Shown in pieces: positions 22,397 through 35,314 of a stretch of DNA of 64,000 nt. The notes under the pieces are model-generated. The model had not been told where the DNA came from, did no database searches, and saw nothing but the letters and a program-made list of their open reading frames with translations. How positions within the stretch are numbered: the first letter of the stretch is position 1; every line of letters begins with the position of its first letter. Both the position numbers and the translations under genes were made by a program. Source of the stretch: Lamellibrachia columna (taxonomy: Eukaryota; Annelida; Polychaeta; Sabellida; Siboglinidae); NCBI GenBank assembly GCA_963662155.1, contig OY759270.1, forward strand, positions 14,725,008-14,789,007, read 5' to 3'.

Positions 22397-22814
22397 TCAA
22401 TCTCTCTGAGACTGCAGGACTGAGGTTAACTTCATATGACCATTGACAATGTCTAGGATTGCATTTTCAATTTCACAAATACCTACAGATTCGGGTATTC
22501 CTGCTATTCTCAAACTGGATCTTCTAGAATATTGCTCGATGCTGTCGTTGGCCGATTCTAACAAGTCGACTCTACTTTCAAGTTGTTTGATTTTCTCGTC
22601 CTTCTCTTTCACAGTTTGTTTTAGTTGCTCAGTCTGAGCTGCTAAGTAGTCTATTTTGTCAGCAATCTCTTGCGGGAACAGAGCTCGTTTCAATTGTTTT
22701 ATAACATCACTGTCACTCAGAGTTGCAATAAAGGTAAGTTTTAGTAGTTCATTGTCAGTACCTTCAAAGCGAGTAGCCTCTGACGAGCTTTTTTTGGCGA
22801 TGCTTGGGCGGCAT
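22397..22814 (-). pseudogene. LINE ORF1 (coiled-coil RNA-binding protein) fragment
   Basis: Starts MPPKHRQKK (ATG at 22814), shifts frame, then reads EATRFEGTDNELLKLTFIATL, ALFPQEIADKIDYLAAQ, a coiled coil TVKEKDEKIKQLESRVDLLE, and IEQYSRRSSLRIAGIPES. Coiled coil followed by an EQYSRR..LRI.GIPE motif is the classic junction to the RRM domain of L1/CR1-type ORF1 proteins. Truncated soon after the motif. Confidence 0.8.
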
Positions 22815-23800
22815 GATGTCTTATTGTCGTTGGTTACACGTCAGATAGGTGTGTCAAATGTGGCATGTCCAAGATGGACGTTCAATATGGCAGCACGCTG
22901 AATCTGACAGACCCATAGATTATGTGCAAATCCACCCCCATCTTAGGGTATTGTGAATGTTTATCTTACCAGATTCATCGTACGGATCGTTGGAAGTTCG
23001 ATGCCATTAGATAACTTCATTATTTTCCGTCGCATTTGTAACAAGAGAACATCGTCACACGAGAGCTCAACGAAACGCGGCCTGCTCCGTCCGACGTCAT
23101 GAGTCGGACCATATATAAGTTAACGATTCCGCCTGATTGTATCCCTACCAATATTATCTGGACAATATCCTATCTTTAAATACATGGACTCTATTCCGGA
23201 AATACTGTTTATTAGACAAAATATATCCTGGATATTGTTCTTCTACTGCTTTATATATACAGAATGTCTGCAAATTGTCCAGTTACTGAGGTTTATTTTG
23301 ACTGTCTTTGGAGACGTACAATGAATTACAGTTAGTAATTTATTATTTAAGCAGTCACATCAGTCAAAAATGCAAATTGCTGGCCCAGTAATTTGAGTTA
23401 ATAAAAAAATTAAGGTGGCTCCTCGAATTTTACTTATGCTCCTATTGCATGCCATGATTTTGTCTATCCATTATACACTTTTGATTGGTCGATGTATGTA
23501 TAATTATTATAATTTGTATTTATGGATGTAAGAATTATTAGGAGTTGTTATTTTTTCTTAAATAAAAGCATTCCTCTTCACATAACAGGCGGGTCCACAC
23601 TAACAACAAAGAGGTGCCCAGTTTCCCAATAAAACACCAAGAATAGCAACTATAGTTATCCATATTTCCACACAGACAGCACTTTCTAGAAAACAGCACA
23701 ATGGAAGGTATATAAAAAAAAATTATTACGTAACATTATATATACTAATTTACTTAAATATATAATGCTTGTAATTCAAGATCCTCTCAATGTGACTTAC
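22815..23800. other. No gene seen
   Basis: 5' flank of the LINE ORF1 and AT-rich sequence. Nothing supported. Confidence 0.4.
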
Positions 23801-23924
23801 CAAAGCCGTTACTGTGGATATACTGAAGGTGTGGTTCCACGTTCTCTATGGAGATGACCTTGAATGATGCCAAGGGCATCAAGCCAGGCTGTGTGCTGAT
23901 CATGTCATGGAAATTAGCTGTGTC
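23801..23924 (-). CDS. Candidate exon, unknown protein
   Basis: Minus-strand frame DTANFHDMISTQPGLMPL then ASFKVISIENVEPHLQYIHS ending NGF at a strong donor (CTTTG/GTAAGTCAC). The acceptor (acggttag) lacks a good pyrimidine tract. It could be a distal exon of the minus-strand gene upstream at 29-34 kb, but 5 kb separates them and the phase link was not tested. Confidence 0.4.
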
Positions 23925-24555
23925 CTAACCGTATCCATCCAGACTAATATGACTTTAGCTGTAATCATAATCAATGCTTCAATTTGGATTAATTGAAAAG
24001 AAAATCAAGCTTTCTCTTGTATATTTTATCTTAAATTACACAACTGTGGATTAAGAGTGCATAAACGTTATATAAAAGTGACCTGGTTATCATCATTAAA
24101 AAAATAGCAACAACACGTTTTTCAATGCCCCTACTAATATTTTCTTATTTTCTAGCATAAAAAACATGCACACTGTGTTTTATTTATCTGTTTTGTCACG
24201 GTTATAACGCAAAGCATGTTAATCGTGATGACAAGTAAATATAAAGCTTCAGTTATTTTTAATTATTACAACGAATATGGGTATATCAAGGACACATTAG
24301 CTATACTTTAATACTTTTTACCTTAATACACAAATCTCAAAAACTGCTGTATTTGCAAGATATTTATGAAATACACATCACAGTTTCATTCAAAAGATGA
24401 CAATTAAAATATGATGAAACAACATCCTCATAGAAATAGCGAATTGCTGGTGCAATTTTGCTCATTTGCATAACATTTCATTTGTCCATATACTTATACA
24501 AAACTATCTCCGCTGCGACCCCCTAGAGACCACTGATTGGCCGTCACGAGGAGCC
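23925..24555. other. No gene seen
   Basis: AT-rich, nothing recognised. Confidence 0.4.
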
Positions 24556-24560
24556 TTACC

Positions 24561-24876
24561 TGCCAGTTCTGTGTCGTGTCGTGGCATGGCACACCCCGAC
24601 CTTGCCTACCCTGTTGAGTGCAGCCACCGTATGATTTGCCTGCCAGTTCTGTGCCATGGCATGCCATACCCCGACATTGCCTGTCATATTGAATGGAGCC
24701 AATGTGAGCGAAAAATCTTCCACGGTGAGAGATTTACCTGCAAGTTCTTTCATTGTATGCCACACCCCGACCTTGCATGTCATACTGAGTGCAGCAATCA
24801 TGAGATATTTAACTGCCAGTTCAGTGTCATGGCGTGCCACACCCTGACCTTGCCTGTCCTACTGAGTGCTGCGAGT
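24561..24876. repeat. Four-copy degenerate tandem repeat
   Basis: Copies of a core of about 60 bp begin near 24561, 24645, 24740 and 24814: ccagttctgtgtcatgg, catgccacaccccgaccttgcc, then ctactgagtgcagc. Spacers differ, giving spacing of 74-95 bp. The first phrase also resembles cagttctgtgtcatggcgtg in the LINE-derived unit (about 1160), which may be the source. Confidence 0.75.
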
Positions 24877-24879
24877 TGA

Positions 24880-27800
24880 TTGCCAATGAAGAACAGGTTG
24901 TTCATGACAACATACATTTGGAATTTGCCTGCAAAGGGGAGAGAACACTTTTATTCAGTGAAGTAGCACGACGTTTTCACCTTACACTAAGCACAAATTT
25001 GAATAAAACAGTTGTTTATGGACCTGCTAAATGGATATATTTAATCCACATAAAAGTACCTCTGTCTGAATGAATCAGTTTAGTCGACTGTACTAAAAAA
25101 TTCAATTCAAATTTATTGTAACTCTATACAATAAGAACAAATACAAAGCAGAGCGAAGTCCTATCTAATCGCATAAAGTGAACAATAGGGGAAGAATAAT
25201 GTATAATGTTGTACTCCCTTTTAGTTTCATCAACTACAGTTTTGAGCTATGGGTGGTTTGGAACATTTGTGTTTGGCGAAATAGATTTGTACTTAGCAGA
25301 GACTAAAAACCATATAAAACTGCACGTGCAGTAATGTTACAGGAACTAGTTGCCCACCCAACCGAATTACGTAGTCGTTGTCCACACGCTCTCTTCATTA
25401 TAAGGGGCATTGTTAGCATACATTGTTAGCATACTTCAATATAGGGGCTGCCTCTGTGAAGGTACAGAGGCAGTATGCGAAAAGAAGGAAGCCTGGAAAG
25501 AAATAGAGAAGACCAAGGAGAGAGGAAATCAACCGGATTCAAGGATATACACACATACGCTTTTTTCAATCGTTATATACTATTTAAGACTAACATGACG
25601 GACACAATAATAAGGGTGAAGGACATGGAGTCCGCCAGTTAACCCGTATGACAAGCGGTAATTAGTATACACGGTAATTAACGTCAACCCCACAAAGAAT
25701 AATATAATGTGACTACGCAACAGGATGATGAACAAATCAAAATGGCAGGCCTAACTTAATTTCCAGGTCTATGGCCGTGAATGAAAACCGGTCACATGCA
25801 TAAACATAACAAACCGCTATCGCCGTATTTAAATTTACCCATGTTATGGGTGGTCGCATAAGTTTGCAAAGTCAAAAACACGTATAGTGTTTAGGACTTT
25901 GCGAACTTATACTACCATCCCTTATTTGTCTGATGTCTAAGGACATCTTTAAAACAACGATGCAATTATAATACATGATTAATACAATTTCATAAACATA
26001 ATGCACGTAATATAATTCTGAAGTTCTGAGTAATATCCCAAACAATCACAAATGTACATAGACATGAACGTTGTTTAGACACAAACGTCAACAATTATGT
26101 CCAAACCAACGTGTTATTTTATGACTATTCTGAACTGACGTACGTCGCCTCTAAACAACATACTAACAGAGGTTCAGCACGTGAAACATGTAAGTGTACG
26201 TGGACGTGTACATGTAGCTAGCGGCCCGTACGCTTACATTTTAATATCTACACATTCGCCCGTATTTAATTCCTTAGACCTTGATATAATCCCATTCCTT
26301 CTACGAGAGAAGAAGGAACATTCCAGAAATGTTCCTGCATTATCAAACAGCACAATTGAAACACAGTTTCGTCACAGGGATGGAACTTTTGCATACACAT
26401 TCTTCTTGGTAGGCGGCGATGCGTTGCTGGTTGACTTCTCAGAGTTCGTTATGAACACCGTAAACATGTGGTAGGTGAAACATAACTATTGGCTTTCCAC
26501 TTGGAGACACTTGCTTTCTTGACGGTCTAATAATGTGGATATACCAAATATGGACCATGCTATCAAGTTCTTCTTAGAAGAGAGAGAAAGATAGAGAAAG
26601 TGGAAAAAATAACAATAAATGAAGATACTATTATAACGTACCATAGGCCTGCAAACTAAAATAAATAACGTGCAAAAGTATGATTTCTGATAAGCGGTGT
26701 GGTGATCGGTGTGGTGGAATCTTGGAATCACACACACGCACACGCACACACACATTTTGCAGAAGTCATCCCAGAAAACCATGTCTATTAATGCTAAAGA
26801 TATGACAATACTGTTATTGACATTTGTTTATTTCATAGCTACAAACCAACTATCCCAGTAGCGAAAAAACTTTGAGAAGGGAAATACGGAGTTGAGTACG
26901 TAAACCGTGTCTTTCCGTTGTCCCATAATTAATAATGTCTTATGATACAAGCAACCTAAATAATACAAGTGGTCTTAAATTACGACCGTTCATACAAATT
27001 TAAATTATTCTATTGGGTCACACCCTCATGAGAAAATGTGACTTCCACATTTTAAAACCAACATTATTATGATAGGTATCATGCCTAATGTATGGAACAA
27101 TAATTTTTTAACAGTGTTACGTAGTGGACAAAGGTTAATCGTGGATATAAATCTATAGCGTTGGTAATTATTTTGACAAAGATGTTTACAACAATGAATT
27201 CTGTAGGTCTGCCCAAGATGGGAGGAACATCGACATTTGGTAGTTTTTGACCTATAACCTGTGCTGTGTTGAAATGCAAGAGAGGAAACAAATAAACCAA
27301 AATTAATATTTCAGTAGGCGATATATCCAGTAGGCTACATAAACAAAACGTTTGGTCTGAATTATTTGACTGTTATATGTTGCTAGTTGAATGTAAAGCT
27401 TGCTTTTGATACTAATTTATTATATAATTACCACATGTATACATGAATGCATTAAATTGTATTAATAAAAAAAAAACATACGACTATTTTCACATCTTAA
27501 AATGTTTTTTACATGATATATATATATTAGATTTTTTTGAGCTGTAAAATAACTATCCTTTTAGGACAATGAAGTGAATTGGTTGATTGATTTTTTTATG
27601 CATAAATAGTTGGGGCTAATGTCACTGCAATTAGCCTACATTTAAGAATATGGGAATGACTGTTATTTCCTGTTGTATAGTTCGTGGTCATTATAAGTTG
27701 ATAACTGTTATTATACACATGATTGTGCAAAGTTAAGTTCAATTAAACGTTGTATGTTGTATGCATCAGATAATTAATTTACTAAGGATATAATTAGTGT

Positions 27801-29115
27801 ATAATTACTATACTGGGTGAAATCTATAGATTCACCATGCAATTGTGCTTGTTAATTTTTTAGTTGTCCTTGTATTTTTGATTGACTGGATAAAATTTGT
27901 AAAACATGCTAATGGGTATTGTATGGTATTGGCATTCAGCGTTATGGTGTTGTGTACTGCATATTTTGTACACAGAAATTGTGTTGCCACATAGTTGTAT
28001 ATTAAAAATGCCATGGCAGCTGCATATTCAGTTCAGAGTGAGTAGACCAACAGGCTTGGGATCCTAAATACTGACAATGCCCCATTTATATCACACAGTA
28101 ATGAATTGGGAGAGAATATGTGTATGTATGAGTCATGAATGAATGGGTACAATTTATTAAAATGGCTTTCATAAATATAATAGTAATAATTGTATTATTA
28201 TGCCCAATGATACATGTTTAGCATTGATCATATTTATCCTAGATTGTGAGTGCATTATTTGAGTAGAAGTAAACGTCAAATCAATTGTCACACAGTTTAT
28301 TCATGCACACCAGTGCAACAATTTGAAGTCTTACATAACATTACTTATAAGACGATTCAATCAAAGAGTGGGTCTGCTAAGTCAGCACAATCGGCAGCGA
28401 ATACAAATGACAACAAATTAACATAACGAGGCTTAGTGCAATCGATAGTGTCACATCTGGCTAACCAACAATTGCATTGGCGTGTTCTTCTTTCAGGCCA
28501 AGGGCTTGAACTGTTTGACCAAACAGAAATGGTTCGACAACAAGCCTCTTGTACGATGCGCTGCAATGGAATGAATTACACATATAATGCAACTGTAAAG
28601 CTCTGTGAACAATATTGGATGTGGCGCTGAACAAAATAAATGTTATTATTATTATGATGAGAAATCCTGCACAGCCTAATACAGAAGAAACATACAATTG
28701 ACCCAGTAGTCTTCAAGGAATACTGTTAGAATAACACCTCTATTATAAGTGTGTTGCTTTGTGAATTTGTCATTTGAAGTTAGCAATGTGTCAATGACAT
28801 GCAGATTTTTTAATCCATTCGTGGACCTTCATTATTCTGAATATGAAATTCAAATAGGCCATAGTAGAGAGTTTGAAGTAAAATAATGTCAGATTTGACG
28901 AGCCATTATATTGAGAAGCACTTTTAAAAGACTGCAGTGGTGTTACATCTAGTGAGCATATATCATTAGATTATTCCTACTTACACCTTAAGAGCTTCAT
29001 AATCCAGGTGTTCATAACACATGATGTAGAGTTAAAAAAAGTAGCGACTGCCATATCTTGTACATAAATGTATCCGCGTATAATTAGATAAATTACCCTT
29101 ATTCTTGTAACTTAC
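24880..29115. other. Long stretch without recognisable genes
   Basis: About 4.2 kb of AT-rich DNA. It holds a (ca)n tract at 26729-26755 and small open frames with no splice or domain support. It may be intron if the candidate exon at 23801 belongs to the minus-strand gene above 29 kb. Confidence 0.45.
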
Positions 29116-32100
29116 AGAGATGACAATTTCCTCAAATTGTCTGGCACCAGATACAGGGTTTCGGTGGAGTACAACCCTGTTATGATTGTTGTCTCACATG
29201 CCCTCTTTGCCTGTATGAGCAGTGTTTCCACAACCTAAAACGTGAAATGTGTCAACAATAAATTATTTAATAAATACCATCTATAAGCAATGCATCAAAA
29301 CCGAAAGGTTATTAAAAAGAAAGGAAGGTATAGATAGCACAAATAAAGCACAACGATTTGCATTGTAACGAAACTTAAATGTTTTCAAAACCTAACTTCA
29401 AAATAGTGTTTTCCATTGAAGTTAGAAGGAAACTGAAATAAAAACTTTACAATTTGTCCATTTGTCAACCTCACTTTTGTTCTGACCCTTCAAAGTGCAT
29501 GATGTCCATGGCAAGCCCATAGACACATATATTGGATAAGGTATCTAATGCATACACGACCTGCTATTTACTTTAGTGATGCTTTCACAACTTTTTTTAT
29601 TTGTTAATTTATTTTTAATAAACAGAAAAAATATGAGCACAAGAAATAGCTGTGAGGTGGCAATTTTGGCAAATACTGGACGAGGTGGGTGACAAAGACA
29701 GCGAGGTGGCCCACCTGCATAAGTGAAAATCTACCATATATTTCAAGAGCAAATGTTTCACTATAACATACCTCAATACCATTGTTTGGTATCTTACCCC
29801 AGGACATGCAGAGGCAAGGGCAGCATAGTCGGTCAATAGTCTAAGGCGTTGTCCCCTCAGTGCTACACAATGTCGTGCATACTTCGCTGGAACGCGGCCT
29901 GCCCTAAAAACAGATCAAATATCATTTGTAGAGATACGTAGCACTTAGTTTGATGTATAAATATAAATGTGACTGCAATTCCTACAATGTATACGTAAAA
30001 GCAAATGTTACCATGGATTGCTCCCACTAAGAGCGATGAAAATCAGGCATGACTTTAAGTAACAGTTACAACAAAAATAATGCATATTAAACTTGAACAC
30101 TTGATGGAAAATATCTCCCTATGCATACAATAACAAAATATTACTTAACATTTTTTTCTCGGACCTCCAAAAATCCATTTCTACACTTTTTTGGACATTG
30201 GTCCTATAGGTGCTACATGGTGATGGCTTGTTTTGAAATTTAAAGCCAGAAGATTCTAATTATAATATATATTATAATAGCTAACTTGGAATGTGAACAT
30301 GTCCTGAAGGTCGCTGAGCATAATGTCCCTCACCTGTAAACACATATAAAATTTAACATCTTATAATTTCAAACCCTGCAAAATTCCATTAATAGGTGAC
30401 TACTGTATAATAGAGTGACATTGGCAGACATGTATTTTAATAGTCACATTTCTACATTTGGATATGAAAATGAGGGATATGCAAATGAATTAGGGATGAT
30501 AGAATACATAATTTGCATGATAGATGTCCATACTAAAATTGATGGAAAGTTCATCAAAATCCATAAAATATTAGCCAAGTTATGAAGTGTTTGAATTTGC
30601 CATTTTACGTTTACCATTATTGTCTTAAGTGTTGCTACCTTATCAGCAAACTGTCTCTTTGTGCATGTTGTAATGAGAGCGTAGGCCTCTCGTACATGTG
30701 GGGCAACTTTGTCAGGATTCCACTCCACCAAGTCATCATCCAGTGAAAGGAAATCTGAAACAAAATCATGTAAAAAATATTTAAAACAAACAGCTTTAAA
30801 GAAATCATTTGCACACTGTATTAGATAATTCACTACAATCGCTGGGCTCTAAATTAATGATACCAGTTGTCAGAAAATGTTTTTTTTTTATTATAACTGC
30901 CTGCGGACAAGTAGATTATTTGATGTATTTCTAGCCCTTGACAAGTGTAGACTTACAATAAACCTCACATAAGTCGGAATCAAGCGACCAAGCGATTTAA
31001 TCCGAGTTAGGTGAAGATCCGACTTAGACATAGATTTCGTATGGGAAATAAATACATTACAAGTGAAATGTTAGTCGGAATTCTGTCCAAGCTGAGCGAA
31101 GATACGACTTAGGTGAGTCCGACGTATGCAAGGTTGACTGTATTTATAGTTATAAAGAAGAATGTTGGATAGTACTTACCTATCTGTCAAAAATATACTA
31201 TAAAAATCTGTGATCTTAAACTAAACATGCAACAGAATGAACGTTAAAGTGACCCGTCACAACAAAAGGTTAGATGAACATAAACTTAAGTCTAATTTGC
31301 AACAACAAAGCAACAATTTGTCTGCAAACAAAAACAATAGGTGCTGCATCAACTCGTTATCAGATTTATTGGCGCAAAAATTATCACTTTCACCAAAGTG
31401 TGTTATCGCGGCATGTCAAAAGCCCGATATTTATTCCTGTTGTTGAATTGGACAAAAATGCATCAAAACAAATTGATTAAGCACTTTTAATTAGGATACG
31501 TACCTAAGCAGATGTGATCTGTTTGTTTGGAAATTGCCTGCATAATGATGCACAAAGACATTTTAGTCATAATGACAAGAAAAATAATATCTCACTATTG
31601 TTATGAAAAAAATAAAACATCAAACTACAAAACAGACATTTACCTTAACATAGCACTTTTTCTGTGAGAAGTCACAGTCATCCTTTTCACAATCGTGACT
31701 CCGATGTGCACACGTGTCTGCAGGCCTATCCAAACAAAGTGAAACATTTGCTGAGTATGTATAAAATCAGAGAATGTGGTTTTTATTATATTTTGGTGAA
31801 AATATTACAGCCTATCCAACCAAAAGAATCAGCAGAAATTGTCAACAATTTCCTACATGAAAATATTTCAACTATACCAGTATCTTTCAATATATTTCAA
31901 CCACATTGAATATATAAGTACACATGTATAATTTTCACATGCATATATTTTACATCTACTGTTTACGCCAAGGGAAATTAAAGATCCCACTCGCGTTATA
32001 TAAATGCATCCTGGTGTGAACTAACACCCGTACTCTTCAATATCATGGCATAAATGCGTACTCTTCAATATCATGGCAATTATTAAGTTACACATTAAGT

Positions 32101-33910
32101 CTAACCTCATGCTGCTTGGGAAGTGTGTCATGACAGCACGTTCAATGCAGGTTCGCATTGCAACCTGATCGTACTCGCCACTGGGGAATTCCTCATAACA
32201 CACAGATGTTGCTGCTGCAATGGCGTAGAGCCCACAATCAATGACCCCACTCTGTCGCTGACTGGTGTCAACAACACACCTGATTCTTGAGGGTGTTGTT
32301 CACAGCAGTGAAGCAATCTGCATTTTGCAGTGCATGTTGACACTTCTGTTGAGCGAGTCATAAACGATGACATCTGCATCCACATGGGGTGGTGGAGTGG
32401 CGACAGTTACCCTGTGCAGTTCTCCATCATGCAGTACCTGCACAAACGGTCCACTCGCAACAGCGACCTGCAGAACGGCACCGAGAACTGGGTTTTGCAA
32501 GCCGGCCATTCCAGGAAATTGCTTGGTCGTTTATCAGCAGCTGGGCGGGTGGTAGTCATCACGATTGCAGCAGCTGGGCGGGTGGTAGTCGTCACGATTG
32601 CAGTAGCTGGCGGGTGGTAGTCGTCACGATTGCAGCAGGTGGGCGGGTGGGTGGTAGTCGTCACGATTGCAGCAGCTGGGCGGGTGCTAGTCGTCACGAT
32701 TGCAGCAGCTGGGCGGGTGGTAGTCGAAACGAGTGCAGCAGCTGGGCGGGTGGTAGTCATCATGATTGCAGCAGCTGGGCGGGTGGTAGTCGTCACGATT
32801 GCAGTAGCTGGGCGGGTGGTAGTCGTCACGATTGCAGCAGGTGGGCGGGTGGGTGATAGTCGTCACGATTGCAGCAGCTGGGCGGGTGGTAGTCGTCACG
32901 ATTGCTGCAGCTGGGTGGGTGGTAGTCGTCATGATTGCTGCAGCTGGGCGGGTGCTAGTCGTCACGTTTGCAGCAGCTGGGCGGGTGGTAGTCGTCACGA
33001 TTGCAGCAGCTGGGCGGGTGGTAGTTGAAACGAGTGCAGCAGCTGGGCAGGCAGTACTCATTAATTATTAAGTTAATGATTAGGTGAAGTTAATCACCTC
33101 ATGCCTGTTATTTGATACAATGGGAAGAAATATGCAGCCCCCAACCAAGACAAAAACAATAAAAAAACATTACTAAAAATACATATAAAAAACAGATAAG
33201 TTTACTATACCTTCATGAAACGTGCGATCTAAATATGGCTTGAGCTGGCCAAAGTTCACTTTGCGCTTCAACAGCACCCCGTCCTTCTCTAAGTATGGAC
33301 CGAGCCAGTTGGCCTCCAGCTTACCACCTGCATCAGACAAGCATAATGTGATATAGTTCATTAAAATGAGACAACTGACATGCATCCTAACATCACCAAA
33401 ATATGCATATTATTATTTTAATGCTAATAGTAATATGTAAAATAATAATAAGCAGCCAAGTGAGAAGTATTTTTGTCAAGAGGTGTGACTATAAAAAGAG
33501 GCATTTGTTTGATGAGTTGTCAATCATCAGCTTGCTCAGTTACCATCAATATTGTAGAATGTCTCGTCTTCACATTCTTGCATCTCGCTTTTAATAGATC
33601 TGGTGACAGTGCTCTGGGATAGACTCCGCTGTACGGTATCTGCTCCCATTAACTCTCCGAGCAAGCATTGTGATAAAAAAAAATTATAATTTACAAAATA
33701 ATTATATTTTACGTCTGGTGTGTGAACCACTGGTTTCCATCTCATTAAAAAGTAATTTTTACAATTATTACCCTTAGTGTTCGCCTTCACCATGTTGCGA
33801 CGCAACACGTGATCACCCTCCTTGAAATTAAACACCTGTACTCCTTTCGCCATTTTCCTGCTGTATACACGCTTTTGTTTGGACTGGGCACAGGTGATGT
33901 TTTCTTGAAT
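29116..33910 (-). CDS. Gypsy-integrase-derived gene with Ulp1-like protease domain
   Basis: Exons in order: 33910-33772, 33327-33211, (gap), about 32528-32106, 31725-31644, 31537-31504, 30754-30615, 30333-30286, (gap), 29903-29798, 29234-29116. The first two join in phase to give FKEGDHVLRRNMVKANTKGG then KLEANWLGPYLEKDGV and VNFGQLKPYLD, the integrase C-terminal GPY/F module. The third is a C48-like cysteine protease fold: QFPGMAGLQ, His in HRVTVAT, Asp in VIVYDSLNRS, Gln in QRQSG and Cys in VIDCGLYAIAAA. One in-frame TGA lies after MQIASLL (about 32302). The next exon adds a Cys/His cluster, ADTCAHRSHDCEKDDCDF. Phases match from the protease exon through the 30333 exon. Later exons (VAPHVREAYALITTCTKRQF; VPAKYARHCVALRGQRLRLL; VVETLLIQAKRACETT) are unrecognised. 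Ginger DNA transposons and host GIN genes share this ancestry, and some Ginger elements are reported to carry Ulp1 domains. The integrase core was not found upstream. Confidence 0.65.
32106..32528 (-). pseudogene. Ulp1/C48-like protease exon with in-frame stop
   Basis: Sub-feature of the gene above. His, Asp, Gln and Cys of the catalytic set are all present and in order, and the exon ends FPSSM(R) at a donor (CATGAG/GTTAGA). The single TGA occurs where the frame is otherwise continuous on both sides, so it is a point change (CGA or TGG to TGA would suffice) or a sequencing error. Confidence 0.7.
32540..33058. repeat. 33-bp minisatellite, about 15 units
   Basis: Units of 33 bp (gattgcagcagctgggcggg then tggtagtcgtcac) with some units lengthened by a gtgggtgg insertion. 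It lies between the integrase-tail exon and the protease exon. 33 is a multiple of three; on the minus strand units read TTTRPAAAIVT and on the plus strand one frame reads SSWAGGSRHDC. Confidence 0.9.
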
Positions 33911-35314
33911 CTGTAAAGGCAGAAAAAAATTAATACAATTTACAAATAGGATATCTCTGGGAATAATAATGCCATCCAAACAAGGTTTGGAAAGTTGCAT
34001 TCAGCATACATATTCTGTGCAAATTACCAGACTTTAAATAAAAAAAAAATCATCTATACTTTTAAAGATAAACCAATATTTGTAGCTAAAACCAAGTTTT
34101 TTTATTCAAATATGGCGGCCTTTCTTTTGTTACGATGGAAACAGGCTGTGGCTGGAAAACGTCAACATATATTTTTACTCACCAAGACCCATTCCATACC
34201 ATGTAAAATTGGACTATTTGCATAAATGAAAAAATAACCCTATCTACCTGTGTCTGGCCTTAAAGAAGTGATGTATTAACCTGATAAGCCCTGAATTTCT
34301 GGGGGAGTTGATTTTGTTTCAACCCATGGGATTATGAAATGCACTGTAAGACGTAAAGTCTTCATCAAAACCCTTACAATATATATACATATTCTGAATC
34401 ACAGAATATTTATCTTACCAATGGTAATAACACTATCAATGTTATGATTAACTGTGGCTAATTAGCATATAATTAGCATATGTAAACAATCGCGAAGTGA
34501 AAAATTAAATACGAAATCTAGTTTGATTTCGTCACTCATGGACACAATAAAGCACAAAATGAGACAAGTTTGGTACTGCAAGGTAGGCCTACATGTCCTC
34601 TATGAGCAGCAAGAGAAATTATAATAATATCTGCATTTACCTGTGAAATATTACAATTAGCATGCAAGTACTATGATTTTGGTTGATCACATATATACAT
34701 ATAAAGCACACAAAACTGTTCACAAAATGCATAATAATGAATGTTTCATAGGTACATGTAATCTATTGACATATATATCAAAGCACACCATGTATTGTAG
34801 TATAATAACTGATGGAAAAGAAAAGAAAAATTCAAGGAATATAAATACAGTAATTCTGCAAATGTGAGTCAAATGTTACGTCAAAAGACAATGAATACAG
34901 TAAAAACTCATCATTGACACATCGATGTTGTTGTCTTGGCCGCTACTACTGTCATTTACATCCGAATTATCGGATGTAAAACCCAACAGATGCAATGCCC
35001 GCTAATAGTCTTCATAACCATGAATCGTAAAACGTTGACGAAATATCGGTAACTTTCAAAAAATTCGCAAAAATACTAATAATCAACGGATCGATTCGAG
35101 AAACGGCTCAAAACGTCCGCACATGTGTTGTTTTCATCCGGGCACCAACAGCATAACCAAAGCGAATGAGTGTGGCGTCACATAGCGATCAATATGAACA
35201 CTACGTCCCAACACCGAAATTTCGGTGTTCAGGGTGCATCAGGTTAATCAAAGTTGTTAATCTATTTATGCTGTGCAAAGGGTGTTAATTAACATGCTAC
35301 TATATAAAAGTGAC
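33911..35314. other. No gene seen
   Basis: AT-rich sequence upstream of the integrase-tail exon. A search by eye for integrase core (DDE) or H2C2 zinc-finger motifs on the minus strand found none. Confidence 0.4.

Noticed and set aside
24466..24879. 137-residue Cys/His-rich ORF as a zinc protein
   Set aside because: The Cys and His residues come from the tandem repeat; copies shift frame and no ligand spacing is kept.
26181..26474. 97-residue plus-strand ORF as a gene
   Set aside because: No domain, no splice context and no codon bias; consistent with chance.
32540..33058. 33-bp repeats as a CRISPR array or as a set of real repeat proteins on both strands
   Set aside because: No spacers; long frames on both strands follow simply from a unit length divisible by three without stop codons.
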